A stretch of 64,000 nucleotides of DNA from Rouxiella badensis (GCA_026967495.1 CP114060.1:620001-684000); one strand, 5' to 3'; counted from the first letter of the stretch, positions 29,282 through 39,128 are shown. The notes: generated by a model not told the origin, from the sequence alone. Program-made: numbers and translations.

Positions 29282-30757
29282 TTAGCTTGCTACTGCGATA
29301 CGTTTCATGTCGGTCATGTAGCCGCGCAGCTTGTGGCCAACCGCTTCGATAGCGTGGGCACGGATAGCTTCATTCACGTCGCGCAGCTGAGCATTGTCAA
29401 CCTCGGTCGCGGCAACAGGTTTACCCAGGTCGCCCGCTTGCAGGGTAGTCATGAACTCTTTCAGCAGCGGTACTGCCGCGTTAGCAAACAGGTAGTTACC
29501 GTATTCTGCGGTGTCAGAGATAACCACGTTCATTTCGTACAGACGCTTACGTGCGATGGTGTTCGCAATCAGCGGCAGCTCGTGCAGTGATTCGTAGTAA
29601 GCGGATTCTTCGATGATGCCAGAGGCCACCATGGTTTCGAACGCCAGCTCAACGCCTGCTTTCACCATGGCAATCATCAGAACGCCGTGGTCGAAGTACT
29701 CTTGCTCAGAAATTTTGCCTTCGAACTGTGGTGCGTTTTCGAATGCGGTTGCGCCGGTCTCTTCACGCCAGGTCAGCAGTTTAACGTCGTCTGCCGCCCA
29801 GTCAGCCATCATACCGCCAGAGAACTCACCAGAGATGATGTCATCCATGTGTTTCTGGAACAGCGGAGCCATGATTTCTTTCAGCTGCTCTGACAGTGCG
29901 AAGGCACGCAGTTTAGCCGGGTTAGACAGACGATCCATCATGAGGGTGATGCCACCCTGCTTCAGGGCTTCGGTGATGGTTTCCCAGCCGAACTGCAACA
30001 GTTTTTCTGCGTAAGCCGCGTCAACACCGTCAGCAACCAGTTTGTCGAAGCACAGCAGAGAACCCGCCTGCAGCATACCGCACAGTATAGTCTGCTCGCC
30101 CATCAGGTCAGATTTCACTTCCGCAACGAATGAAGATTCCAGTACGCCCGCGCGGTGACCACCGGTCGCCGCAGCCCAAGCTTTAGCAATCGCCATGCCT
30201 TCGCCTTTCGGGTCGTTTTCCGGGTGAACAGCAATCAGCGTAGGTACGCCGAAACCGCGTTTGTATTCTTCACGAACTTCTGTACCAGGGCATTTCGGAG
30301 CCACCATCACTACGGTGATGTCTTTACGGATTTGCTCGCCAACTTCAACGATGTTGAAGCCGTGTGAGTAACCCAGTGCCGCACCGTCTTTCATCAGAGG
30401 CTGAACCGCTTTAACCACCGCGCTGTGCTGTTTGTCTGGCGTCAGGTTAACAACCAGATCCGCCTGAGGGATCAGCTCTTCGTAGGTACCGACTTTGAAG
30501 CCGTTTTCGGTCGCTTTACGCCATGAAGCACGCTTCTCGGCGATCGCTTCTGCACGCAGGGTGTAGGAAACGTCCAGACCGGAGTCACGCATGTTCAGAC
30601 CTTGGTTCAGGCCCTGTGCGCCACAACCAACGATCACCACTTTTTTACCCTTTAGGAAGCTGGCTTCATCGGCGAATTCATCGCGAGCCATAAAGCGGCA
30701 CTTGCCTAATTGCGCCAACTGCTGACGCAGGTTCAATGTGTTGAAATAGTTAGCCAT
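29282..30757 (-). CDS. ilvC: Ketol-acid reductoisomerase
   Basis: NADPH- and Mg-dependent enzyme that converts acetohydroxy acids to dihydroxy acids in valine and isoleucine synthesis. At 491 residues it is the long class II form of enterobacteria. The Rossmann motif GCGAQGLNQG is at 44-53, followed by KCPGTEVREEYKRGFGVPTLIAVH. Two helical C-terminal domains follow. It is divergent from its activator ilvY. A 120-bp repeat element lies between its start and its probable promoter, so the mRNA leader is long. Confidence 0.99.
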   Translation of the reverse strand: MANYFNTLNLRQQLAQLGKCRFMARDEFADEASFLKGKKVVIVGCGAQGLNQGLNMRDSGLDVSYTLRAEAIAEKRASWRKATENGFKVGTYEELIPQADLVVNLTPDKQHSAVVKAVQPLMKDGAALGYSHGFNIVEVGEQIRKDITVVMVAPKCPGTEVREEYKRGFGVPTLIAVHPENDPKGEGMAIAKAWAAATGGHRAGVLESSFVAEVKSDLMGEQTILCGMLQAGSLLCFDKLVADGVDAAYAEKLLQFGWETITEALKQGGITLMMDRLSNPAKLRAFALSEQLKEIMAPLFQKHMDDIISGEFSGGMMADWAADDVKLLTWREETGATAFENAPQFEGKISEQEYFDHGVLMIAMVKAGVELAFETMVASGIIEESAYYESLHELPLIANTIARKRLYEMNVVISDTAEYGNYLFANAAVPLLKEFMTTLQAGDLGKPVAATEVDNAQLRDVNEAIRAHAIEAVGHKLRGYMTDMKRIAVAS

Positions 30758-30803
30758 GGTAAAACTCCGTTGCGATTGGGGTTGTTAGTACAAAATTGTT
30801 GGT

Positions 30804-30923
30804 ACCTGAATGATTCGAGTCGCAGGAAGGCGGCAAGTTCGTGAGTCCCCGTGGACTTACTCAGGTAAGTGACTGGGGTGAACGAGCATAGCCAATGCAT
30901 CTGCAGCTTGAAGCATGACGGGT
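30804..30923. repeat. 120-bp palindromic-ended repeat element (MITE-like)
   Basis: The ends are imperfect inverted repeats: ACCTGAATGATTCGAGTCGCAG at the left matches the complement of CTGCAGCTTGAAGCATGACGGGT at the right (about 16 of 22). The interior includes GGAAGGCGGCAAG and TTACTCAGGTAAGTGACTGG. I recognise this as a dispersed non-coding repeat seen in many copies in Yersinia and Serratia genomes; that is memory, not a search. This is the only full copy in the window. It sits between ilvC and the IlvY operator region. Confidence 0.7.
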
Positions 30924-30940
30924 TGCTGTGAAATCACTAT

Positions 30941-31032
30941 ATGTCATGCGTTGCATTGCTTAAATTGATATATTACGAAGATGATATTGCATTTTATGCA
31001 ACGTAAAATAATCCACAGCAAACGCATGACAT
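30941..31032. promoter_or_regulatory. IlvY operator region between ilvC and ilvY
   Basis: Two perfect 10-bp arms, ATGTCATGCG (30941-30950) and CGCATGACAT (31023-31032), face each other, and each continues into a TTGC-like edge. Inside lies TTGCA-TTTTA-TGCAA (30987-31001), a LysR-type dyad. IlvY is known to bind tandem operators here and to activate ilvC when acetohydroxy acids are present. The assignment is from position and symmetry. Confidence 0.65.
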
Positions 31033-31047
31033 AGTCGGGAAAAACTT

Positions 31048-31950
31048 ATGGACTTACGCGATCTGAAACTGTTTTTAAATCTGGCAGAAAGCCGGCATTT
31101 CGGGCGTTCCGCCAAGGCGACGCACGTCAGCCCGTCGACCCTCTCTCGACAAATTCAGCGGCTGGAGGAAGAGCTTGGGCAGGCGCTGTTTCAGCGTGAT
31201 AACCGCACGGTGCAGCTCACGCAGGCAGGCGAACAGTTAAAAATCTTCGCCCAGCAAACGCTGTTGCAGTACCAGCAGCTGCGTCATGCGATGGGGCAAC
31301 ATGGCCCGACGCTCTCCGGCGAACTGCGGTTATTCTGCTCGGTGACCGCCGCCTATAGCCATCTGCCGCCGATACTCGACCGCTTCCGCGCCCAGCATCC
31401 GCTGGTTGAAATCAAACTGACCACCGGCGATGCCGCCGATGCGGTCGAAAAAGTACAGTCTACCGAAGCCGACCTCGGCATAGCCGGGCATCCTGAAACA
31501 CTGCCTTCAAGTATAGACTTTACACCGATTGGTGAGGTCACGATGGCGCTGATTGTTCCTTCGCTGCCCTGTGCGGTGAGAACGCAGGTCACGCAGACTT
31601 CACCGGAATGGTCACAAATTCCGTTTATCATCCCCGAGCATGGACCGGCGCGTAAACGCATCGACAGCTGGTTTCGTCAGCATAAATTGAATAACCCACT
31701 GATTTACGCCACGGTTTCCGGTCATGAAGCGATTGTGTCCATGGTGGCATTGGGCTGCGGCGTAGCGCTAATCCCCGTGGTCGTGCTGGAAAACAGCCCA
31801 GACCTGATCCGCAATCGTATTGCGGTGCATGACAACGTGACCATCGGTGCACCGCTGCCGTTAGGCGTGTGCGTGCAGCGTAAACGCCTCAATGAACCGT
31901 TGATCGAGGCATTCTGGCAGTCGCTATTGCAGGTGGAACTGAAGCTGTAG
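31048..31950 (+). CDS. ilvY: LysR-type activator IlvY
   Basis: Activates ilvC in response to acetolactate or acetohydroxybutyrate and represses itself. The product has 300 residues (E. coli 297). The N-terminal winged helix-turn-helix reads LKLFLNLAESRHFGRSAKA and VSPSTLSRQIQRLEEELG. The effector domain has ITTGD-like and GHEAIVSMVALGCGVALIP segments. It is divergent from ilvC. The frame is intact. Confidence 0.97.
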   Translation: MDLRDLKLFLNLAESRHFGRSAKATHVSPSTLSRQIQRLEEELGQALFQRDNRTVQLTQAGEQLKIFAQQTLLQYQQLRHAMGQHGPTLSGELRLFCSVTAAYSHLPPILDRFRAQHPLVEIKLTTGDAADAVEKVQSTEADLGIAGHPETLPSSIDFTPIGEVTMALIVPSLPCAVRTQVTQTSPEWSQIPFIIPEHGPARKRIDSWFRQHKLNNPLIYATVSGHEAIVSMVALGCGVALIPVVVLENSPDLIRNRIAVHDNVTIGAPLPLGVCVQRKRLNEPLIEAFWQSLLQVELKL

Positions 31951-31968
31951 TGCGGATCGTTTTTGCGC

Positions 31969-32670
31969 TTAAAGATCGGCGGGATCGACCTGTTTCAGGG
32001 TTTCTACGCGCATTAACCAGTGATAAAGCGGTTCAAGCCGTTGAAAAAATTTGACAAGCTCGTCCACCAGCGTCGGGCTAAAAAGCTTTTCGACGTGAAG
32101 GTCCGTCGCCATTACTGCGAATGATTTACGGTTGTACCAGGTGGCAATCTCGGGGTTTTGTTCTTTCACCAGCGGGCGTTTATAACTTTCCCCCACCAGT
32201 TCGAACGGCGCACGGCAACATTCGGCTACCTCAAGGAAAAGCTCAGGCTGGCGATGTAAGGTATGGCGGAACAGGTCCATGGTCTGCTTGTTGGCGCTGT
32301 AGTAACCCAGTCCATAGCGCAGCAAGTCCGGTCCCAACTCGAAGAAATAAACCGGTGCGTCCTTCCAGTCTTTGCTTGGACGCTTGAACGTCAGCCACAT
32401 ACGGCTGCGATAACGGCTTTTGTCGTGTGAGAAACGCGTGTCGCGATGAATACGCGACAGCGTTTTACCGATGGCGGGACGAGTCTCGAACTGCGGATCA
32501 ATGGCCAGCATGGTCGCACTCAGTGCCTCGACCAACGCCCGAAACGGCGTGAGCAGTTCTTGGTCGTACACCTGTCGATTTGCCTCAAACCACTCTTTGT
32601 CGTTTTCAATCCGCACCTGCTGAAGGAAATTCAACCCTTGCTGACTGAAGCCATTAAACGCAGTACTCAT
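31969..32670 (-). CDS. DUF2461 (TIGR02453) family protein
   Basis: A 233-residue cytoplasmic protein of unknown biochemical role. The family pattern is clear: FNGFSQQGLNFLQQVRIENDKEWFEANR near the start, then FETRPAIGKTLSRIHRDTRFSHDKSRYR and YFFELGPDLLRYGLGYYSANK. There is no signal peptide or membrane segment. It starts 31 bp after the ilvA stop with AGGG at useful spacing and no terminator between, so it may ride on the ilv operon transcript. K-12 has nothing between ilvA and ilvY. No function is proposed. Confidence 0.88.
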   Translation of the reverse strand: MSTAFNGFSQQGLNFLQQVRIENDKEWFEANRQVYDQELLTPFRALVEALSATMLAIDPQFETRPAIGKTLSRIHRDTRFSHDKSRYRSRMWLTFKRPSKDWKDAPVYFFELGPDLLRYGLGYYSANKQTMDLFRHTLHRQPELFLEVAECCRAPFELVGESYKRPLVKEQNPEIATWYNRKSFAVMATDLHVEKLFSPTLVDELVKFFQRLEPLYHWLMRVETLKQVDPADL

Positions 32671-32701
32671 ACGCCGTCCCTGTTTTAATTTTTATTGCTC
32701 G

Positions 32702-34246
32702 CTATCCCTGCAGGAAGAACCTGAAGGCAGGATTATCCGATTCGTTATGACAGTCATAACCGAGCGCTGAGAGGTTCTTCTCGAACTCCGGCTCCTGATC
32801 CGTCAACTCGAACGCTGCCAGCACGCGACCAAAATCGGTGCCGTGGCTGCGATAGTGGAACAGCGAGATATTCCAGTGCGTCCCCAGCGTGTGCAGGAAT
32901 TTCAGCAACGCGCCCGGCGACTCCGGAAACTCGAAGCTGTAAAGACGCTCGCGCAGCGGCTTGCTCGGGCGACCGCCGACCATATAACGCACGTGCAGCT
33001 TGGCCATCTCGTCGTCGGACAAGTCCACCACCTGATACCCGCCGTCGTTCAGCAGATCGATGATTTCCTTACGCTCCGCATGACCGCGCGTCAAACGCAC
33101 GCCGACGAAGATGCAGGCATTGTCGGCATCCGCGTAGCGATAATTGAACTCGGTCACCGAACGACCGCCGAGCAGCTGGCAGAAGTTCAGGAAACTGCCC
33201 TTACGCTCAGGAATGGTCACCGCCAGCAAGGCCTCACGCTGTTCTCCCAGCTCACAGCGTTCAGACACATAGCGCAAGCCGTGGAAGTTAACGTTAGCCC
33301 CCGACAACACGTGAGCCAGACGTTCGCCCTGAATATTATGCTCCTGCACGTACTTCTTCAGACCGGCCAACGCCAGTGCGCCCGAAGGCTCGGCGATGGC
33401 ACGGACGTCTTCAAACAGATCTTTCACTGCGGCGCAGATGGCATCGCTGTCAACGGTTATCACGTCGTCGAGGTATTCACGGCACAGGCGGAAGGTTTCG
33501 TTGCCGATACGCTTCACGGCCACGCCCTCGGCAAACAGCCCGACGCGCGCCAAATCAACCGGCTCACCGGCGTCCAGCGCGGCACGCAGGCAGGCAGAGT
33601 CTTCGGCTTCGACGCCGATGACCTTGATTTGCGGCATCAGCTGCTTAATCAATACCGCTACGCCCGCCGCCAAACCGCCGCCGCCAACCGGGACAAAGAC
33701 CCGGTCAAGGTGTGCATCCTGTTGCAGCAGTTCCATCGCCAACGTGCCCTGTCCGGCGATAACCGCCGGATGGTCGAACGGTGGCACAAAGGTCATGCCC
33801 TGAGCCTGTGACAGCTCAAGCGCCTTAGCTTTGGCTTCGTCAAAGTTGGCGCCGTGCAGCAGCACCTCGCCGCCAAAATTACGCACCGCATCCACTTTGA
33901 TATCGGCGGTCGCAACCGGCATCACAATCAGCGCCTTGATCCCCTTGCGGGTAGCCGACAAGGCAACGCCCTGCGCGTGGTTACCGGCCGAAGCCGTAAT
34001 CACACCGCGCGCCGCCTGCTCTTCCGTCAACCCGGCAATCATTGAATAAGCGCCGCGCAGTTTAAAACTGTGCACCGCCTGACGGTCTTCTCTTTTGACC
34101 AGAATGGTGTTTTCCAGACGGGTCGAGATTTTTTCCATGACCTGTAACGGGGTGACCTGCGCCACCTCATAAACGGGTGCTCGCAACACTGCGCGCAGAT
34201 ATTCTGCTCCGCAGGGTTGATCGGGCAGAGGTTGTGATACCGCCAT
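32702..34246 (-). CDS. ilvA: Threonine dehydratase, biosynthetic
   Basis: PLP enzyme that deaminates threonine to 2-oxobutyrate, the first step toward isoleucine, inhibited by isoleucine. From ATG at 34246 the product has 514 residues, the E. coli length. The PLP lysine is Lys62 in HSFKLRG; SAGNHAQG and the glycine loop VPVGGGGLAAG follow. Two ACT-like regulatory domains are at the C-terminus. The frame also runs upstream into ilvD, but that extension is out-of-frame ilvD sequence. It starts 4 bp after the ilvD stop. Confidence 0.99.
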   Translation of the reverse strand: MAVSQPLPDQPCGAEYLRAVLRAPVYEVAQVTPLQVMEKISTRLENTILVKREDRQAVHSFKLRGAYSMIAGLTEEQAARGVITASAGNHAQGVALSATRKGIKALIVMPVATADIKVDAVRNFGGEVLLHGANFDEAKAKALELSQAQGMTFVPPFDHPAVIAGQGTLAMELLQQDAHLDRVFVPVGGGGLAAGVAVLIKQLMPQIKVIGVEAEDSACLRAALDAGEPVDLARVGLFAEGVAVKRIGNETFRLCREYLDDVITVDSDAICAAVKDLFEDVRAIAEPSGALALAGLKKYVQEHNIQGERLAHVLSGANVNFHGLRYVSERCELGEQREALLAVTIPERKGSFLNFCQLLGGRSVTEFNYRYADADNACIFVGVRLTRGHAERKEIIDLLNDGGYQVVDLSDDEMAKLHVRYMVGGRPSKPLRERLYSFEFPESPGALLKFLHTLGTHWNISLFHYRSHGTDFGRVLAAFELTDQEPEFEKNLSALGYDCHNESDNPAFRFFLQG

Positions 34247-34250
34247 GCAG

Positions 34251-36101
34251 TTAGCCTCCCAGCTTACTCTTGTCGCGAATTGCACCTTTGTCGGCGCTGG
34301 TCGCCAGCAGCGCATAGGCACGCAGGGCGAAGGAAACTTCACGCACGCGGTCTTTCGGCGTCCAGGCTTTGTCGCCGCGGGCCAGCTCGATTTCACGACG
34401 CGCAGCCAACTCGCTGTCTGCCACATCCAGCACCATACTGCGGTTAGGGATGTCGATATCAATCATGTCGCCGTCCTGGACCAGGGCAATCAGACCGCCA
34501 CTGCCCGCTTCAGGAGAAACGTGGCCGATGGAAAGACCCGAGGTACCGCCTGAGAAACGGCCGTCGGTGATAAGCGCACAGGCTTTGCCCAGCCCCATCG
34601 ATTTGAGATAGGTGGTCGGATACAGCATTTCCTGCATGCCTGGGCCGCCTTTAGGTCCTTCATAACGGATAACAACCACATCGCCGGCAACGACTTTACC
34701 GCCGAGGATAGCCTCAACCGCGGCGTCCTGGCTTTCGTAGACTTTGGCCGGGCCACGGAAGGTCAGGTTTTCTTCGTCAACGCCTGCGGTTTTCACGATA
34801 CTACCGTCGATAGCCATGTTGCCGTAAAGCACGGCCAGACCGCCTTCTTTGCTAAACGCATGGTCGATAGAACGGATACAGCCGTCGGCGCGGTCGTTAT
34901 CCAGCGTGTCCCAGCGGCAATCCTGTGAGAACGCTTTGGTGGTACGAATACCGGCCGGGCCAGCGCGGAACATTTTCTTCACGGCTTCGTCTTGGGTCAG
35001 CATGATGTCGTACTGCTGTAGCGTTTCCGGGAATTTCATTTCCAGCACGTTATAGACGTCGCGGTTCATCAGGCCAGCTCTATCCAGCTCGCCCAAGATG
35101 CCCCACACGCCACCGGCGCGGTGAACGTCTTCCATGTGATATTTCTGCGTGCTTGGCGCGACTTTACACAGGTGTGGAACCTTGCGGGACAGCGCGTCAA
35201 TGTCGGTCATGTTGAAATCGACTTCGCCTTCCTGCGCGGCGGCCAGCAGGTGCAAAATAGTGTTGGTCGAGCCGCCCATGGCGATATCAAGCGTCATGGC
35301 GTTTTCGAATGCAGCCTTAGTGGCAATGCTGCGCGGCAGCACACTTGCGTCGTCTTTTTCGTAGTAACGTTTAGCCAGGCTAACGATGCGCTTACCGGCA
35401 GACAGGAACAGCTCTTTACGGTCGGCGTGAGTCGCCAGCAGTGAGCCGTTGGCCGGCTGGGACAGGCCCAGAACTTCGGTCAGGCAGTTCATCGAGTTGG
35501 CGGTAAACATCCCGGAGCAGGAACCGCAGGTCGGACAGGCAGAACGTTCAATCTGCGCGCTGTCGGCGTCACTGACGTTAGGGTTCGCGCCCTGAATCAT
35601 CGCATCGACCAGATCGAGCTTGATGATTTTGTCTGACAGCTTGGTTTTACCGGCTTCCATCGGGCCACCTGAAACGAAGATCACCGGAATGTTAAGGCGC
35701 AGAGCGGCCATCAGCATTCCCGGAGTGATTTTGTCGCAGTTGGAGATACAGACCATGGCATCGGCGCAGTGCGCGTTCACCATGTACTCCACCGAGTCGG
35801 CAATCAGTTCGCGAGAAGGCAATGAATACAGCATGCCGCCATGGCCCATGGCGATCCCGTCATCTACGGCGATGGTGTTGAACTCTTTCGCCACACCGCC
35901 GGAGGCTTCGATTTGTTCTGCGACCAGTTTCCCCATGTCACGCAGGTGAACGTGGCCCGGGACAAACTGGGTAAAGGAGTTTACGACGGCAATAATCGGT
36001 TTATTGAAATCGTCATCGGTCATCCCGGTGGCGCGCCATAATGCGCGGGCGCCGGCCATGTTGCGGCCTTGAGTCGTGGTAGCGGAACGGTACTTTGGCA
36101 T
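34251..36101 (-). CDS. ilvD: Dihydroxy-acid dehydratase
   Basis: Iron-sulfur enzyme that dehydrates dihydroxy acids to the keto acids of valine and isoleucine. The product has 616 residues, the E. coli length. Cluster cysteines lie in CISNCDKITPGM and CPTCGSCSGMFTANSMNCL; GRFSGGTSGLSIGHVSPEA is near the end. It is the fourth structural gene of ilvGMEDA, 70 bp after ilvE. The frame is intact. Confidence 0.99.
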   Translation of the reverse strand: MPKYRSATTTQGRNMAGARALWRATGMTDDDFNKPIIAVVNSFTQFVPGHVHLRDMGKLVAEQIEASGGVAKEFNTIAVDDGIAMGHGGMLYSLPSRELIADSVEYMVNAHCADAMVCISNCDKITPGMLMAALRLNIPVIFVSGGPMEAGKTKLSDKIIKLDLVDAMIQGANPNVSDADSAQIERSACPTCGSCSGMFTANSMNCLTEVLGLSQPANGSLLATHADRKELFLSAGKRIVSLAKRYYEKDDASVLPRSIATKAAFENAMTLDIAMGGSTNTILHLLAAAQEGEVDFNMTDIDALSRKVPHLCKVAPSTQKYHMEDVHRAGGVWGILGELDRAGLMNRDVYNVLEMKFPETLQQYDIMLTQDEAVKKMFRAGPAGIRTTKAFSQDCRWDTLDNDRADGCIRSIDHAFSKEGGLAVLYGNMAIDGSIVKTAGVDEENLTFRGPAKVYESQDAAVEAILGGKVVAGDVVVIRYEGPKGGPGMQEMLYPTTYLKSMGLGKACALITDGRFSGGTSGLSIGHVSPEAGSGGLIALVQDGDMIDIDIPNRSMVLDVADSELAARREIELARGDKAWTPKDRVREVSFALRAYALLATSADKGAIRDKSKLGG

Positions 36102-36171
36102 GCTCTATTCACTCCAATTAATACTTTTATGTGGGCGGCGAAACCGCCGCCCACGGAATATATTTTTAGTC

Positions 36172-37104
36172 TTATGCAGGGTTTACTGGATCCAACCAAC
36201 CGTATTTGTCTTCGGTTTCACCGGTGAACAGACCAAAGAACGCGCTCTGGATTTTCTCGGTAATCGGACCACGTTTGCCCGCACCCACCTGGATGCCGTC
36301 TACGCTGCGAACCGGGGTGATTTCAGCCGCGGTGCCAGACATGAACACTTCGTCGGCCAGGTACAGAGATTCACGAGACAGAACCTGCTCGCGCACTTCG
36401 ATGCCCAGATCCTTCGCCAGCTTGATGATAGCGTCACGGGTGATGCCCGGCAGTGCAGACGAGGTGAATGGCGGAGTGAAAAGAATACCGTCTTTCACTT
36501 CGAACAGGTTCTCGCCCGCGCCTTCAGAAACGTAGCCGTTCACGTCCAGTGCGATACCTTCCTGATAACCGTGGCGGCGCGCTTCGCTGCCCACCAGCAG
36601 GGAGGACAGGTAGTTACCGCCCGCTTTTGCTGCGGTTGGAATGGTGTTGGCCGCTACGCGGTTCCATGAAGAAACCATTGCATCGATACCGTTTTCAAGC
36701 GCTTCTGCACCGAGGTACGCGCCCCATGGGAACGCCGCAATGATAACGTCAGTTTCATAACCGTCCGGCGGGTTAACGCCCAGACCCACGTCACCGACGA
36801 AGACCAGAGGACGGATGTAGGCGCTTTTCAGGTTGTTTTTACGCAGTACCGCGCGACAGGCTTCCATCAGTTCTTCAACGGACTGTTTTACCGGGAAACG
36901 ATAGATTTTTGCAGAGTCGTGCAGACGTTGCATATGTTCACGATGACGGAAAACCACTGGTCCTTTGTGCGAGTCGTAGCAACGGACGCCTTCAAATACG
37001 GAGGTGCCGTAGTGCAGTGCGTGGGACATGACGCTAACCTTGGCGTCTTCCCATGGAACCATCTCGCCATTGAACCAAATAAAATCAGCTTTCTTCGTAG
37101 ACAT
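36172..37104 (-). CDS. ilvE: Branched-chain amino acid aminotransferase
   Basis: PLP class IV aminotransferase for the last step to leucine, isoleucine and valine. The product has 310 residues (E. coli 309). The PLP lysine is Lys160 in TAAKAGGNYLSS; ALHYGTSVFEGVRCY and LFEVKDGILFTPP are also conserved. It follows ilvM by 15 bp. The frame is intact. Confidence 0.99.
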   Translation of the reverse strand: MSTKKADFIWFNGEMVPWEDAKVSVMSHALHYGTSVFEGVRCYDSHKGPVVFRHREHMQRLHDSAKIYRFPVKQSVEELMEACRAVLRKNNLKSAYIRPLVFVGDVGLGVNPPDGYETDVIIAAFPWGAYLGAEALENGIDAMVSSWNRVAANTIPTAAKAGGNYLSSLLVGSEARRHGYQEGIALDVNGYVSEGAGENLFEVKDGILFTPPFTSSALPGITRDAIIKLAKDLGIEVREQVLSRESLYLADEVFMSGTAAEITPVRSVDGIQVGAGKRGPITEKIQSAFFGLFTGETEDKYGWLDPVNPA

Positions 37105-37119
37105 TTCTCAATTCCTTAC

Positions 37120-37395
37120 TTACGCGTTGGCGCGCATTTGTTGGTTAGTTTGTTGTGATGTGTGTTGTTGGACTTCGACGCTGGCGACGTCCATAAGCTT
37201 GCTTAACTGTACTGACAGTAAATCTACGGACCGCAGGCTGGCAACGGTCAATTCGATATTAATATTCTCTTCGTTGACCATCGTGCTCATGTTCATGGCG
37301 CAGACCTGGAATCCACGGTGACGAACGACGCGCAGTACGCGCTCCAGGACTTCTGGACGGAAACGAGCCTGAATCGAGACGTTGTGCTGCATCAT
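37120..37395 (-). CDS. ilvM: Acetolactate synthase II small subunit
   Basis: ACT-domain subunit of the valine-resistant acetohydroxyacid synthase II; stabilises and activates IlvG. The product has 91 residues (E. coli 87), MMQHNVSIQARFRPEVLERVLRVVRHRGF at the start and a longer Gln-rich tail. Its ATG overlaps the ilvG stop as ATGA (37392-37395). Confidence 0.97.
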   Translation of the reverse strand: MMQHNVSIQARFRPEVLERVLRVVRHRGFQVCAMNMSTMVNEENINIELTVASLRSVDLLSVQLSKLMDVASVEVQQHTSQQTNQQMRANA

Positions 37396-39037
37396 GACAT
37401 TTTCTCCAACATGGTTTCGTTGCCTGCACCCGGCGGTACCAGTGGCCAGACATTCTGATTTTCGTCGATGGATACCTGAAGCAGGTACGGGCCTTTGCTA
37501 TTAAAGAAAGCGTCCAAGGCTGCGTCGACTTGGTCTTTACGGCTGATACGTTGGCCCGGGATATCGAATGCGCTGGCCAGCGTAATAAAATCGGGGTTAT
37601 CTGAGAGGTTGGTTTCACTGAAGCGTCCATCAAAAAACAGTTCCTGCCACTGTCGAACCATCCCTAATCGCTGGTTATCCAGCAGCAGGATTTTCAGCGG
37701 CAACTGTTTTCGCTTGATGGTACCCAGCTCCTGTACGTTCATCATGAAGGAACCGTCACCAGAAACGCAGATAACCATATCGTCGGGGCGAGCCACCTGT
37801 GCACCGACTGCGGCAGGAACGCCGAAGCCCATTGTTCCAAGACCGCTCGAGGTGATGAAGTTCTCGGGACGTGAGAAGGTCATATGCTGCGCGGTCCACA
37901 TTTGATGCTGGCCCACGTCAGTCGTCACCACGGTATTGGCATCCATGCGATCGGAAATTTGTTTGAGTAACAGCGGGGCATAAATGGCTTCACCCGGATG
38001 GTCATAACGCCACTCGCCGGCCGCTTTCGACGTCATGACTTCATCACGCCATGCGTTGATTGATAATGGCTGTTCCAGCGCAGGCAGCAGGGTCTGCAGG
38101 GAACCCTGTAGTGCAACGTGCGCCTGGCGCAGTTTGTTTAATTCGGCCGGGTCGATATCCATGTGGATAACGCTGGCGTTTGGCGCGAAGGTGTTCAGCT
38201 TGCCGGTCACGCGGTCGTCGAAACGTGCACCGACGGCGATCAGCAGGTCGCAGGACTGAACCGCCATATTGGCAGCTTTGGTGCCATGCATGCCCAACAT
38301 ACCCAGATAACACGGGTCGTTGGCATCAGGTGCGCCCAATCCCTTAAGTGTAGCAACACACGGAATTCCCGTGGCACGAATAAATGAGCGCAGAGCAGTA
38401 ACCGCGCCGGCCATCCCTACACCACCGCCGACGTAAAGCATCGGTTTCTGCGCCTTGGCAATCATGTCGTAAGCCTGCTGCAGTTCGGTGGTTGGATGCG
38501 GCATCTCTTGCTCGACGGGCATCAGGTGGGGGGCAAATCACCGACCGCGAGCTGAATGTCTTTCGGGATGTCGATCAGAACCGGTACCGGACGACCGCTG
38601 TTGGCGATAGCGAAGGCTTCGGCCATGATTTCCGGCAGCGCCTCGAGGGATTCAACCAGAAAGCTGTGCTTGGTGCAGGCCAGAGACAGGCCCAATACGT
38701 CGATTTCCTGGAATGCATCGGTACCTATCATCGCAGAGCCTACCTGACCGGTGATGGCGACAACAGGAACAGAGTCCATGAGCGCGTCGGCCAGGCCGGT
38801 TATCAGGTTAGTTGCACCCGGACCGGAGGTGGCAATACATACGCCAACCTTGCCGGTAGAACGGGCATACCCGATAGCGGCCATTGCCGCGCCTTGCTCA
38901 TGACGACACAGTAGGTGTTCCACGCCGCCATCGTAGAGTGCATCGTATACTGGCATAATTGCTCCGCCAGGATAGCCAAAGACCATATCCACCCCTTGCG
39001 AACGCAACGCTTGTACTACCCACTGTGCTCCATTCAT
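37392..39037 (-). CDS. ilvG: Acetolactate synthase II large subunit; frameshifted
   Basis: Thiamine-diphosphate enzyme that condenses pyruvate with pyruvate or 2-oxobutyrate. The start at 39037 (MNGAQWVVQALRSQG) follows AGGGG. The N-terminal part has GYPGGAIMPVYDALYDGG and CRHEQGAAMAAIGYAR; the ThDP motif VSGDGSFMMNVQELGT is in the second part. One base is missing from a run of six (G 38528-38533 plus strand), between LAVGDLPP and LMPVEQEMPHP. Restoring it gives 548 residues, the E. coli length. E. coli K-12 also has a frameshifted ilvG, but at a different place, so I do not read this as the same lesion. Confidence 0.94.
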
Positions 39038-39128
39038 CTTATTCCCCTGCCTTTTTGTCATTAGCGCAGAATATTATGCTGTTGTTCATATTTTCTCCCG
39101 CCTCATTCCGCTACATTTTTACCTGGCT

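Noticed and set aside
34247..34462. A 72-residue N-terminal extension of ilvA into ilvD.
   Set aside because: It is ilvD sequence in another frame; the ATG at 34246 gives exactly the family length.
38522..38540. The ilvG break as the known K-12 ilvG mutation.
   Set aside because: It lies at about codon 177 in a run of six identical bases, elsewhere in the gene than the K-12 lesion, and matches the window-wide error pattern.
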